In this document: piece after piece, positions 1 to 8,175 of the stretch
Layout of the letters: every line of letters begins with the position of its first letter
How positions within the stretch are numbered: position 1 is the first letter of the stretch
Source of the DNA: Myxococcales bacterium
Lineage (GTDB): Bacteria; Myxococcota_A; Polyangia; Polyangiales; Ga0077539
Direction of reading: 5' to 3'
NCBI GenBank assembly: GCA_030652255.1
Contig: JAUSAZ010000047.1
Coordinates: forward strand, 1 to 64,000
DNA length: 64,000 nucleotides
Notes under the pieces: model-generated
The model's input: the letters and a program-made list of their open reading frames with translations, nothing else
Databases searched by the model: none
What the model was told of the DNA's origin: nothing
Made by a program: the position numbers and the translations under genes

Positions 1-241
1 AGGTCTCGACCTCGTCGCCGTACGACGCGAGGAAGAGCGCCTCGGGGATCACCACCACGAGGTCGACGTCCCGCGGGTCGTCCGAGGTGACGGCGCTCCC
101 CACGAGGAAGACGGCGCCGCCGTAGTAGCGGGCGGAGAGCCACCGCGCGCGGATGCGCAGCAGCTCGTAGAAGTGGGGCTCGCGGCGGAGGAGGGCGGGC
201 CCGAGGTCCTCCGCCGCGAGGGTCTCGGCCGCCTCGCTCAC
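1..241 (-). CDS. Nucleotidyltransferase-like protein (partial, C-terminus outside window)
   Basis: Only the first 80 codons are present; the gene runs off the left edge. It starts with GTG overlapping the stop of the upstream lipoprotein gene (GTGA junction), so it is translated with the late operon. Residues about 46-63 read FLVGSAVTSDDPRDVDLVVV, which fits the GS...D-x-D core of the nucleotidyltransferase (pol beta) fold. Whether it adds nucleotides to a tRNA, protein or antibiotic cannot be told. The fold call is moderate because the third catalytic acid lies outside the window. Confidence 0.6.
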   Translation of the reverse strand, partial: MSEAAETLAAEDLGPALLRREPHFYELLRIRARWLSARYYGGAVFLVGSAVTSDDPRDVDLVVVIPEALFLASYGDEVET

Positions 242-843
242 CGCTGGCGCTCGATCGCGGGCAGCGGCCGCAGCGATGCGCCCCGCAGCCGCGCGCCCTG
301 GTCGATCAGGTCGAGCTCCATGCGGATCGCGTCGCCCACGCGGCCCGAGGCGGTGAGGGCGCCGCCGTCGACCGCGGGGCAGGCGCCGAGCTGGCGGTCC
401 ATGAGGCGCCCGAGGCTGGTGAGCAGCGCCTCGAGGTCCGGACCCCAGCCGATGCCCGCGCGGCCGAGGTCGCGTGCGAGCTGGCGGGTCGCATCGACCA
501 GCGCCCCGCTGAGAGCGTAGGCCGAGCAGGTGTTGCCGCCGCGCGCCACCCAGGTGGTGCTGCCCTGGCGCCAGGCGTCGCCCGCGGCCTCGAAGGCGGT
601 GAGCGAGATCAGCACCGGCTGCTTCGCGGGCCCGTCGGGCACCTCGCGCTGGAGCAGCGGGCGCAGGAACGGCAGCACCACGTCGAGGATGGTGGCGATG
701 GTGTCGATGGTCGCGAGCACGCCGGACGGCGTGACGTGGCCCCCGTCGTCGGGCACCGGGCTCGGGTGGCAGCCGGGTGCGGGGAGGGCGAGGGCGACGA
801 GGAGGAGGGCGAAGGCGGGGAAGCGGGAGCGGGAGATGTGCAC
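238..843 (-). CDS. Phage lipoprotein of unknown function
   Basis: A 201-residue protein. The N-terminus has basic residues, a hydrophobic stretch (residues 10-22) and a lipobox ending APGC with Cys25, so export and lipid attachment are expected. The GTG start is preceded by GAGG seven bases upstream. The mature part is helical with two Cys and no recognised domain. Its place at the end of the late operon beside small membrane proteins would suit a lysis or envelope role, but that is inference. Confidence 0.7.
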   Translation of the reverse strand: MHISRSRFPAFALLLVALALPAPGCHPSPVPDDGGHVTPSGVLATIDTIATILDVVLPFLRPLLQREVPDGPAKQPVLISLTAFEAAGDAWRQGSTTWVARGGNTCSAYALSGALVDATRQLARDLGRAGIGWGPDLEALLTSLGRLMDRQLGACPAVDGGALTASGRVGDAIRMELDLIDQGARLRGASLRPLPAIERQR

Positions 844-930
844 GGATGGACCTCGATGGAGCGGAGGGGTGGTGATCGAGCAGCGCGCCGACGTGACGCG
901 CCGCGGGGACAGCTGGGATGGCGCGCCGGG

Positions 931-1515
931 TCAGTGCGGCAGCAGGAGCGGCAGGCCGAAGAGCGCGGCGAGCCCGAGCGCGGCGAAGAGGACCAGCAGG
1001 GTCACGAGGCGGGCGTTGCCGCCCTCGCCGCGGCGCCGCGCGGCCTCTCGCACCTGGTCGGTCACGTCGAGCGTGAGGGTCTGCGTGGGGTCGTAGGCCG
1101 CGGGCTCGATGGGCTGCGGGGGCGCCACGGTCGGCCGGCCGAGCGCCACCTCGTCGACGCGCGATTGGAGCACCACCTCGCCCGCGAGCTGCGCGGCGGT
1201 CGTGGGCGACGTGAGGCGCACGGCGTCGGCGGGGGCCTCGGGCGGGTTCAGCGAGTCGGCGACCGCGCGCAGGATGCTTCCGGCGACGATGGGCCACTTG
1301 AGGGTGCCGGGTGCGTTGCGGCGCGTGAGGATCACGACGCGATCGAGCAGCACGTGCAGGAAGGTGCCGACCGGGCCCGTGCGGATCGTCGCCGGGAGCA
1401 TGCCGTTGATGAGGTTGAGGACGGCGCCGAGGGCGATGAACGCCTCGAAGGGGTGCGCGCTGATCCACCCGGTGACGGCGTGGAGGCTGAGGGCAGCGAA
1501 GAGCAGGATGAACAT
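931..1515 (-). CDS. Membrane protein, possible holin
   Basis: A 194-residue protein with hydrophobic segments at about residues 1-18 and 23-41 and a very hydrophobic C-terminal segment (about 168-192). The middle is soluble and polar. Small multi-spanning proteins in this position of a late operon are often holins or antiholins; the sequence shows topology only, not family. The ATG start is isolated by 89 bases from the upstream gene. Confidence 0.6.
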   Translation of the reverse strand: MFILLFAALSLHAVTGWISAHPFEAFIALGAVLNLINGMLPATIRTGPVGTFLHVLLDRVVILTRRNAPGTLKWPIVAGSILRAVADSLNPPEAPADAVRLTSPTTAAQLAGEVVLQSRVDEVALGRPTVAPPQPIEPAAYDPTQTLTLDVTDQVREAARRRGEGGNARLVTLLVLFAALGLAALFGLPLLLPH

Positions 1516-1604
1516 GACGAGGCCTTTCCGCGGCCGGTGCCGCGTAGGTGAGCGAGGCGAAGTGGCAGGGAGCGGCAGACCCCCGCAGGGGTCAGCGGCG
1601 GGGG

Positions 1605-1913
1605 TCAGGGCCGCGACGTGCGCGCGACGGGCGATCCGTGGTGGGGCGTGGCGTCGACCCGGAGCTCGAGCCGCGCGACGTGCCCGCCCATCGTGTCGAC
1701 GTGGTCGCGCAGGTGCTCGTGGTCCCTCTGCCCGAGGGCCACGTCCGAGCGCACGCGGTCGAGCGAGTCGCGCGTCTCGCGCAGCTCGCGGCGGATCTCC
1801 TTCTGCGCGGCGTCGATCTCGTCCAGCTTGGACAGCACGCGCCCGAGCTGAACGAGGATGCCCGCGCCGGTGATGCCGATCGCGATCAGGGAGAGGACGA
1901 GTGTGGGCGTCAC
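1605..1913 (-). CDS. Small protein with N-terminal membrane anchor and coiled coil
   Basis: A 102-residue protein. Residues 3-24 form a transmembrane helix; residues 28-85 are a charged heptad-like coiled coil (repeated L/I with E/R/D). This architecture resembles inner-membrane spanin or Rz-type subunits and also gp25-like phage membrane proteins. The GTG start overlaps the stop of the upstream 36-residue gene. Function is not proven. Confidence 0.6.
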   Translation of the reverse strand: MTPTLVLSLIAIGITGAGILVQLGRVLSKLDEIDAAQKEIRRELRETRDSLDRVRSDVALGQRDHEHLRDHVDTMGGHVARLELRVDATPHHGSPVARTSRP

Positions 1914-2020
1914 CGGCGGCGCGCCTCCCGCGCGAGCGCGTCCACGCGCGTCGAGAGCTGGCGCACGCCTAGGAGCATCGGGATGCCCAGCAGCAGCACG
2001 AGCAGGATCTCGCGCGTCAC
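1910..2020 (-). CDS. 36-residue membrane peptide
   Basis: This short gene has a GTG start inside the stop of the upstream gene and its own TGA overlaps the next GTG, so it is an intact link in a coupled chain. It encodes one hydrophobic segment (residues 5-18, ILLVLLLGIPMLLG) followed by a basic amphipathic tail. Together with the next gene it could form a small lysis or membrane complex; this is a guess from layout. Confidence 0.55.
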   Translation of the reverse strand: MTREILLVLLLGIPMLLGVRQLSTRVDALAREARRR

Positions 2021-2481
2021 GACGGCGTGACCTCGAGGCTCGCTGCGAGCGCGACCGTCGCCGCGGCCCACCCGCTGCCGGTCTGCACCGCGAGCGCGAC
2101 CGCGTCGCCCGCCGCCACCGGGATGAGCCCCGCGGCGCAGGAGGCCCGCGCGAGGTTGGACTCGGCCGCCACGGTCGCGATGAGGTCGTCGTAGATGGTG
2201 TCGCCGACGAGCACCCGCACCCGCACGGCGGAGCCCTCGGCGTCGCCCGTGAGGTAGACGCTGAGGCCGGTGATGGAGCCGGGGGCCATCGCCACCCAGC
2301 TCGCGATGTCGCCCGGTGAGCCGCTGGTCGAGACGCCCCCGTAGCCCGCGGCCTCGGGGTCGCTGTCGGCGGGCGCGAGCTCGCTGCCGACGGCGAGCAC
2401 GGGGAGCGTGAAGGGGCCCACGAGCAGCGCGCTGCGCGACACCGGCTCGCCCGCGATGGGCACGCCGCCGACGGTGATCAT
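2017..2481 (-). CDS. Virion-associated protein of unknown function
   Basis: A 154-residue protein beginning MITVGGVPIAGEP. The ATG overlaps the upstream stop as ATGA; the reading frame stays open far upstream, but that extension is antisense-type noise. It is rich in Gly, Ala, Ser and beta-prone residues, like small tail-tip or fibre-accessory proteins, and it follows the tail-fibre genes. No family recognised. Confidence 0.6.
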   Translation of the reverse strand: MITVGGVPIAGEPVSRSALLVGPFTLPVLAVGSELAPADSDPEAAGYGGVSTSGSPGDIASWVAMAPGSITGLSVYLTGDAEGSAVRVRVLVGDTIYDDLIATVAAESNLARASCAAGLIPVAAGDAVALAVQTGSGWAAATVALAASLEVTPS

Positions 2482-2816
2482 CGGCCGCCCCCGGCGATGC
2501 GCACGCTCGTCCCGGCCGTCGAGGTGAGGGTCACCCGGAGCGTGGTGAGCGGTTCGTTGGTGCCCACGATGGCCGTGCGCGCGCCGGCCGCGAGCGGGAT
2601 GTCGGCGGTGACCGCGACCGCGGCGTCCATCTGCTCGTCGACCCCGAGCGCCGCGCGGGTGACGGCCATCGCGGTGATGGGGTTGGTGTCGCCGGTGTTG
2701 CGCACGACGAAGCGCCAGTTGGCCGCGCCGTTGAGGGGGAGGTCGACGTCGAGCGGGACGCCGGCGGCGAGCTCGTAGGTCTGGGCGTGCTGGGCGAGCA
2801 GGAGGTGCTTGGACAC
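2478..2816 (-). CDS. Small structural protein candidate
   Basis: A 112-residue beta-rich protein starting MSKHLLLAQHAQ, with a pattern that suggests a single beta-sandwich (VPLDVDLPL, WRFVVRNTGD, LRVTLTSTAG). It is translationally coupled to the next gene by an ATGA overlap. Its position among tail genes suggests a minor virion component; no family recognised. Confidence 0.6.
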   Translation of the reverse strand: MSKHLLLAQHAQTYELAAGVPLDVDLPLNGAANWRFVVRNTGDTNPITAMAVTRAALGVDEQMDAAVAVTADIPLAAGARTAIVGTNEPLTTLRVTLTSTAGTSVRIAGGGR

Positions 2817-2888
2817 AGGGCTCCATGGCGGCGCAGGGCCGCGGTGATGCGTGGGCGTGACAGGCGGAGAGGCGGGCGGACGGTCGCG

Positions 2889-4034
2889 CTAGAGCACGGT
2901 CCGGGTGACGGTGGCTGCGACCGTGACGGGCTTCGAGATGCCGCGCGCGGGCATCGTGGTCAGCGAGGCGCGCGGGTCGTAGCGGCACGCCTGCACGCGG
3001 ATCGTCGCGGCGCCTGTCGAGGCCGACTCGGGCAGCTCGTAGGTGGGCGTCCCGGGGAGCGTGGCGAGGGCGAGGATGTCGGCGCTGTCGAGCAGCGAGG
3101 GCCACACCGCGAGCTCGACCGCGAGCCCGTTGAGGTACACGAGGCCATCGGGCCTCGCCCCGAGCCCGATGGAGTCCGCGGTGCCCGGGGCGACGTAGGT
3201 CGTCCCCATCGCCACGTCGCTCACCGCCGAGCCGTCGTAGCTGAACCGCCACTTGTGCCCACCCGAGTCGAGCGGCGCGATCACGAGCGAGTGCAGCCCG
3301 ACGGCGCCCGCGAGAAGGTTCGCCGATGGGACCAGTACCGCCGTCACGTTGTTGGTGGCCACGCCGAGGTCGGTGTTCGCGCCGTTCGTGACCAGGACGA
3401 TGTGGATGCCGCGCGCGGCGTTGTTGCTGTCGCCGAAGGTCACGAGCTCGGAGAAGCCGTAGCTGGTCGCCTGCGAGCCGTCCCAGGTCCAGAGCGCGGC
3501 GAGGGTGACGGCGCCGAGGGAGTAGGTGTTGAGGGGCTGCGCGTCGACGTGGATGCGCGGCTGCCCCGTGGGTCCGGTGATCCCCACGCGCCCGGCGCCG
3601 AGGCCCGTGGGGAGCCGCGCCATCCAGCCCGAGGCTGCGGCGCCCGCGGAGACGGCGAGGCCGGTGGAGATCTGCTCGGTGAGGTCGTCGAGATTGATGA
3701 ACGACGTCCCCGCGGGGACGCTCGCGGGGGACGGCCGCGCCCAGCTGTGGCCGAGCGACCCGGCCCCCCCGGCCGCGGGCGTGGCCCACGCGGGCACGCC
3801 GCTCGTGACCGTGAGCACCTGCGCCTCCGAGCCCACGCCGAGCCGCGCCGGGACGCCCGCCGCGCGGACGATGAGGTCGCCGTTGGTGGTCAGCGTCGAG
3901 GCCTGGACGGCGCCGGTGATGCGGCTGTCGTCGCCCGCGGCGACGGTGCCCGCGCCGACGCCGACGGCGAGCAGGGCCGCGGCGCCCAGGATGGCGTTGC
4001 GGGTCGCGGACGTCACTACGTACTGGTTCGCCAT
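2889..4034 (-). CDS. Tail fibre or tail-tip protein
   Basis: A 381-residue protein. Residues 1-90 contain the repetitive Gly/Val/Ala stretch seen in fibre shafts (GDLIVRAAGVPARLGVG, EAQVLTVTSGVPAW). Residues 100-330 look like a concanavalin/LamG-type beta-sandwich receptor-binding domain, with an all-beta pattern and conserved Trp and Gly. The ATG overlaps the upstream stop by one base. It probably acts at the distal end of the tail in host recognition; this rests on context and composition. Confidence 0.6.
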   Translation of the reverse strand: MANQYVVTSATRNAILGAAALLAVGVGAGTVAAGDDSRITGAVQASTLTTNGDLIVRAAGVPARLGVGSEAQVLTVTSGVPAWATPAAGGAGSLGHSWARPSPASVPAGTSFINLDDLTEQISTGLAVSAGAAASGWMARLPTGLGAGRVGITGPTGQPRIHVDAQPLNTYSLGAVTLAALWTWDGSQATSYGFSELVTFGDSNNAARGIHIVLVTNGANTDLGVATNNVTAVLVPSANLLAGAVGLHSLVIAPLDSGGHKWRFSYDGSAVSDVAMGTTYVAPGTADSIGLGARPDGLVYLNGLAVELAVWPSLLDSADILALATLPGTPTYELPESASTGAATIRVQACRYDPRASLTTMPARGISKPVTVAATVTRTVL

Positions 4035-4966
4035 CAGATGCTCGCCTCCGTGGTCTGAATCTCTGCCCGCCAGGTGAGGTTCTTCCCGGCCTCGCCCTGC
4101 ACCTGCACCACCACGTCGCTCCCGCTCACCTGCACCCGCACGTCCCAGCCCGTGCCGTCGAAGTCGGCGAGCGTGAAGGTCGTCGCGCCCATCACCGGGG
4201 CGCCGCTCGCGGGGCGCCGCGCGCGCGCCGAGAAGACGAACGCGCCGCCCTCGGTGCCGTCGTCACGGATGGCCGAGACCATCCCCTGGAAGGTCACACT
4301 GGAGGACTGCGCGAGCGTGGCCGTGACGATCGTCGTCCAGGTCGCGTCGGTGGTGTCGACGTCGCCCGCGAGGAAGCCCGGGACGGTGGAGGCGCCGCCG
4401 TCCGACGTGCTCGCACTCGACCCGTCGTAGAAGAGATCGGCGTGCAGCGCCGCGCCCGAGTCGTTGTAGAGGCAGAGCGCGCCGTCGCTCGACCGCGCGT
4501 ACAGGAAGATCCGGTTGGCGCCCGCGCTGAGCTCGTCGAGGAGGATCGCGAACACCCCGGCGCCGATGACGGGCGGCGTGCCTGCGGTGATGGCCGCGAC
4601 GTTGACGCCCGTCCAGGCGTCCTCGATGCGGCGGACCGCGATCGCCTGCGCGGGGTCGTTGCGCTGCCACACGTCGGCGCCGTGGAGGCGCTGCGCGGCG
4701 GCGGTGAGCCGCACGAAGGTGGCCGTGACGTGGTGGCTCTTCCAGTCGCGGGTGTTGTCGACCACGGCGATGGCGCCGTTGAGGACGCCCGTGGTGTCGG
4801 GCGTGCACCAGTAGCGGCCGTCGCGGCCCGTGAGCGCGAGGGTGCCGGTGGGCGCGGCGACGCCGTCGACCAGGGCGCGGGTGAGGCCGACCGCGCGGTC
4901 CTGCATCGCGTTGAGGGTCGCCGCGGGCACCGAGCTGCCGCGGGCGAAGGTGGTGATGCGGCGCAT
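4034..4966 (-). CDS. Tail fibre-associated structural protein
   Basis: A 310-residue beta-rich protein (MRRITTFARGSSVPAATLNAMQDR...). The N-terminal motif with ..VPAATLNAMQD.. is typical of proteins that start a fibre or baseplate-attachment segment; the rest is Gly/Thr/Asp-rich beta structure. It lies in the fibre cluster between two other structural genes, with three bases to the upstream stop. No exact family recognised. Confidence 0.6.
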   Translation of the reverse strand: MRRITTFARGSSVPAATLNAMQDRAVGLTRALVDGVAAPTGTLALTGRDGRYWCTPDTTGVLNGAIAVVDNTRDWKSHHVTATFVRLTAAAQRLHGADVWQRNDPAQAIAVRRIEDAWTGVNVAAITAGTPPVIGAGVFAILLDELSAGANRIFLYARSSDGALCLYNDSGAALHADLFYDGSSASTSDGGASTVPGFLAGDVDTTDATWTTIVTATLAQSSSVTFQGMVSAIRDDGTEGGAFVFSARARRPASGAPVMGATTFTLADFDGTGWDVRVQVSGSDVVVQVQGEAGKNLTWRAEIQTTEASI

Positions 4967-4969
4967 CGG

Positions 4970-5986
4970 CTACTCCTCCCAGCCCATCAGGTCGATCGTG
5001 GCGTCGTAGAGCCCGCCGCTGCCGACGACGGCGTACCCGCAGACCTGCGCGCTGGTGAGCTGCACCTCGGCGCGCGCGGAGTTGCGGCTGGTCTCGGTGT
5101 TGTTGGCGACGTTGGCGATGATCTCCTCAGAGACGCTCGCCGTGTCGGACTCGTCGTAGAGGTTGAGCGCGGTCGAGGCTCCCGCCGCGGTGCTCGTCAC
5201 GACCGCCTGACCGAAGAGGACCGCGCGCCGGGCGTGCGGCGGGACGCGCGCAGCGAGGTTGAGCCCGGTGCGCGCGACGGCGCCGCCGCCCGCGGGGACC
5301 GCACGGAGGCCGTTGGCAGCGAACGCCCCCGTGACGCTCGTGATGGCGCTGCGCCGGTAGCGGTACTGGCCGCGCACGGCGAGCACGGGGACGGGCTTCC
5401 CCGTCGAGTCCGTGGGGAAGCACCCGAGGTAGCGCTTCAGCTCCGTCGGGGCGCCGTCGGCCTTGAAGGTCCCCGAGGTCGTGGGACCTGTCTGACTGAG
5501 CTCGTAGGCCATCCCCGGGGCCGCGTCGGTCCCGGTGCTCACCGCGTAGACGTAGTACCAGTCGTCCGGCGCGAGGTCGGCGGACCAGTCGGGCCCGGCG
5601 CTTGGGGCCGCGCCGCCCGCTGCGATCGACCCGAGCGCGCGCCACACCGTGCCGCCCGAGACCACGTGGTCGCCCGCGACGTACGCCGCGGCGCTCGACC
5701 ACGCGATGCCGGAGGTCGTGACCGCGGCGGCGTAGAACGCCACCACCTTGCCCGATGCGCGCCGCAGCACGCACGACTCGATCTCGCCGAGCGTGACGTC
5801 CGGCGTCGCCGCCGAGCCGCCCACCTCGAAGAGCCCGCTCCAGGTGAGCAGCCCCCAGGTCGAGCCCCGCAGGTAGCGGCGGTTGTCGAGCAGCTCGCGG
5901 ACGCACGCGAGGTTGGCCGGGGGGCCGTCGGGCAGCGCCGGGTCGGCCGCGCCGATCCCGGGGTTCGGCGTGTAGGGGACAAGCAT
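4970..5986 (-). CDS. Tail fibre-region structural protein
   Basis: A 338-residue protein beginning MLVPYTPNPGIGAADPALPDG. I chose this ATG because it follows GGAG and because the upstream open frame is Arg/Pro noise. The protein is beta-rich with carbohydrate-module-like stretches: AAYVAGDHVVSGGTVWRAL at about residue 99 resembles the short carbohydrate-binding CBM5/12-type motif often found in phage fibres. It would suit receptor binding. Confidence 0.6.
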   Translation of the reverse strand: MLVPYTPNPGIGAADPALPDGPPANLACVRELLDNRRYLRGSTWGLLTWSGLFEVGGSAATPDVTLGEIESCVLRRASGKVVAFYAAAVTTSGIAWSSAAAYVAGDHVVSGGTVWRALGSIAAGGAAPSAGPDWSADLAPDDWYYVYAVSTGTDAAPGMAYELSQTGPTTSGTFKADGAPTELKRYLGCFPTDSTGKPVPVLAVRGQYRYRRSAITSVTGAFAANGLRAVPAGGGAVARTGLNLAARVPPHARRAVLFGQAVVTSTAAGASTALNLYDESDTASVSEEIIANVANNTETSRNSARAEVQLTSAQVCGYAVVGSGGLYDATIDLMGWEE

Positions 5987-6027
5987 CGGGGGCTCCGTGC
6001 GGGGCTGAGGGGAGAGGGAGCGGAGGG

Positions 6028-6654
6028 CTACGAGGCGAGGAGGTCGATGCCGACGAGGCTGTCGGTGCGGCCGCAGAGGAAGGGATCGAGGTCGGGGCCC
6101 TCGCCGCGGCCGATCGCCCAGGACACCTGCGCCTGCGCCTGGGGCGCCAGCGTCGCGGAGATGCGCGCCCGGAGCTGGGCGTCGGCCTCCTGGGCCTCGG
6201 GCAGGAGCACCGCGAGGCGGTACACGCCGAGGGGGTCGGTCGCTGAGACCTCGCTGGCGAGGATCTCGATCACGAGCACGTCGGGGGTGAGCCGCTCGAG
6301 CGCGCGGCGGATGGCGAGCACCGAGGGGCCCGCGCGCAGGGCGATCCACCGGGCGTGCACCGCGGCCTGGCGGTCTGCCGTCGGCGCCCCCTCGCCGGAG
6401 AGCATCCCGAGCGATCGCTCCCAGTGCGCGAGCTCGTCGATCGCGAGGTGACCGAAGATCTCCGCGAGCGAGCGGGTGACGTAGGTGCGGCTGACACCGA
6501 TCGTGTACCCGAGCGCGAGGTACTGCGCCGCGCCAACGGAGCCGTCCGCCGCGCGGATCGCGGGGCCAACCATCGTCGCCAGGCGGCGGGCCACGGCGAG
6601 CGCGGTCGCGTCGCCCAGTGGGTCGACCGTGGGGAGCTGGAGGAGGATGTTCAT
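6028..6654 (-). CDS. Baseplate/tail protein, Mu gp48 (DUF2313) type, copy 2
   Basis: A 208-residue protein of the gp48/YmfQ-like family that caps the baseplate between gpJ-type and fibre genes. It has the expected order of helical N-terminus, a WIALRAGPSVLAIRRAL segment and a C-terminal domain with EAQEADAQLRARI. It is clearly paralogous to the gene at 14024-14665: both share the central segment and end DSLV..DLLAS. This copy sits in the canonical place between baseplate J and the fibres. Confidence 0.75.
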   Translation of the reverse strand: MNILLQLPTVDPLGDATALAVARRLATMVGPAIRAADGSVGAAQYLALGYTIGVSRTYVTRSLAEIFGHLAIDELAHWERSLGMLSGEGAPTADRQAAVHARWIALRAGPSVLAIRRALERLTPDVLVIEILASEVSATDPLGVYRLAVLLPEAQEADAQLRARISATLAPQAQAQVSWAIGRGEGPDLDPFLCGRTDSLVGIDLLAS

Positions 6655-6745
6655 GGGGTGGTGTCCGGAAGGCGGACAGGGAAGCGGGAGGGGCTATCGG
6701 GAGGCGACGGGGTGCAGGTAGCGTCGGCGGGATGAGCGCATCCCC

Positions 6746-6949
6746 CTATGTCCGATCGGACTTCCGGGCGATCGCATCAAGAGGGTTCTCGCCCGGCCGC
6801 AGCGGAGGCAACCCCTGCGCGCGCCGCATCGCGGCGACGATCGCCCCGAGCCCGAGTCGCAGCTCGATCGAGACGTACGTCGCGCAGACGACGGCGAACA
6901 CCGCCAGCATCAGCGCCAGTCCCGACATCACCATCGCAACCATCAGCAT
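6746..6949 (-). CDS. Small membrane protein
   Basis: A 67-residue protein (MLMVAMVMSGLALMLAVFAV...) with one long transmembrane helix (residues 1-25) and a basic tail ending in NPLDAIARKSDRT. The start is divergent from the plus-strand gene at 6977, 27 bases away. It is part of the cargo between baseplate genes; function unknown. Confidence 0.5.
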   Translation of the reverse strand: MLMVAMVMSGLALMLAVFAVVCATYVSIELRLGLGAIVAAMRRAQGLPPLRPGENPLDAIARKSDRT

Positions 6950-6976
6950 CCGACCCTCCACCCTCCGAGGCTTACG

Positions 6977-7690
6977 ATGAGCGACGAGAAATCCAAGGAA
7001 CTCCTCCGCACCGGTACCAGCGTGGCGCTCGGCGCCGCGGTCCATGGTGCCGCCGGGCATCCCGAACACGCAGCCGCGCACGCGGCGATCGAGCTGGGGA
7101 CATTCGTCATCAGCCAAGTCATCGGGCCGCGAATCAACTCGAGCATGGGTCGGGTGATGCAGCGGCTCCGCGGATGGATGGGTGTCGAGACGGCCGACGC
7201 CGCGGCGCACACGCCCGACGGCATGGACACCCTCTCAGTGATCTTCCGCAGCTTGCTGGAGGTGCCCGACGAGGCGGCGCTTCCGATTCTCGCGGCGCTC
7301 GCCCGGGAGCATCTCGCCAACGGCCGGAAGGCCGACCGCTTCCTCCGAAGTGCGGCCCGCATGATCTCAGACTGCACGGCTGAGGATATCGATGCGCTGC
7401 GGGTGATCATCAAAGAGGCCGCGGCGGTCTCGCGGGGAAAGCACGCCATCGCGCTAGGGTTCAGGGCCTCCGGCCACGACGAGCACGCGGTGAGCGTTTC
7501 GTCCGTCGACTCGGCCGCAAAGGCATGGCCGACTGTCCGGCACGCCGGGCGCATCCCCCATCTCCTCGTCACCAGCGGGCTGGCGCAGGAGAAGGATGTC
7601 TGGGATTCCGTCGCAATGGTGCTCGACCTCGAAACGCTGAACAGGCTCGTAGCCACGCTGGGCGAGCCGGACCCGATGGTGACCCGATGA
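6977..7690 (+). CDS. Unknown cytoplasmic protein, moron candidate
   Basis: A 237-residue, mainly helical protein on the strand opposite to the surrounding tail genes. It begins MSDEKSKELLRTGTSVALG; residues 15-50 are hydrophobic/small and could associate with membrane, the rest is soluble. It overlaps the lipoprotein gene by ATGA, so the two form a unit. Opposite orientation and insertion within the baseplate genes are typical of morons expressed in the lysogen. No family recognised. Confidence 0.65.
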   Translation: MSDEKSKELLRTGTSVALGAAVHGAAGHPEHAAAHAAIELGTFVISQVIGPRINSSMGRVMQRLRGWMGVETADAAAHTPDGMDTLSVIFRSLLEVPDEAALPILAALAREHLANGRKADRFLRSAARMISDCTAEDIDALRVIIKEAAAVSRGKHAIALGFRASGHDEHAVSVSSVDSAAKAWPTVRHAGRIPHLLVTSGLAQEKDVWDSVAMVLDLETLNRLVATLGEPDPMVTR

Positions 7691-8175
7691 GCCGAAACGC
7701 TTCCGTCCTCCTCTGCCTCGCCCTCGCCGCCTGCAGCTCCGACCCCGCGCCCTCCGACGTGCCGACCGTCGACGCTGGCTGGACACCAGACACGAGCGTC
7801 GACGCCCAGGTCCCCGGCGACGTCGGGGACGACCGGCCGGGGCCGATGGACGTGCCCGCGGATCGCCCGCCGGCGACGGACACCGGGGCCGACGCGGTGG
7901 TCAAGGACTGGCCTTTCGTCGATCTGGGCGGCGCGGTCGATGCGGGGACAGACGCGCCGCCTGATGTGACGGAGGATCGGCCGGGAGACGCGGGGAGCGA
8001 TGTGCCGGCGGATGTGAGGGTGGTGTGCACCAACGACGACGTGCGGTGCACCACGAACGAGCAGTGTCAGGCGGTGTGCTTGCCGTACGCCCCGGGCAGA
8101 ACGTGGTGCTGCCCGGGGCGGCACCATTGCATCCCGACCACCGTGTCAGACATCTGCCCGCCGTACATGCCCTAG
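7687..8175 (+). CDS. Asp/Pro-rich lipoprotein with Cys-rich C-terminus
   Basis: A 162-residue protein. The signal peptide ends in lipobox LAAC at Cys16. A low-complexity stalk rich in Asp, Val, Pro, Gly and Ala (residues 18-118) precedes a module with eight or more Cys (VCTNDDVRCTTNEQC, later TWCCPG). This stalk-plus-Cys design is common in myxobacterial (Sandaracinus-type) surface lipoproteins, so the gene suggests the host group and possible lysogenic conversion. It ends convergently with baseplate J: the two stop codons share the CTAG in CCTAGG at 8171-8176. Confidence 0.7.
   Translation: MSRNASVLLCLALAACSSDPAPSDVPTVDAGWTPDTSVDAQVPGDVGDDRPGPMDVPADRPPATDTGADAVVKDWPFVDLGGAVDAGTDAPPDVTEDRPGDAGSDVPADVRVVCTNDDVRCTTNEQCQAVCLPYAPGRTWCCPGRHHCIPTTVSDICPPYMP

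Noticed and set aside
931..2020. Complete holin-endolysin-spanin cassette
   Set aside because: Small membrane proteins are present, but no muramidase, amidase or peptidase gene is seen, so a lysis cassette is not demonstrated.
2017..3789. A 590-codon minus-strand version of the gene ending at 2017
   Set aside because: Only the last 154 codons are protein-like and start in an ATGA overlap; the rest is frame-shifted noise of the fibre gene.
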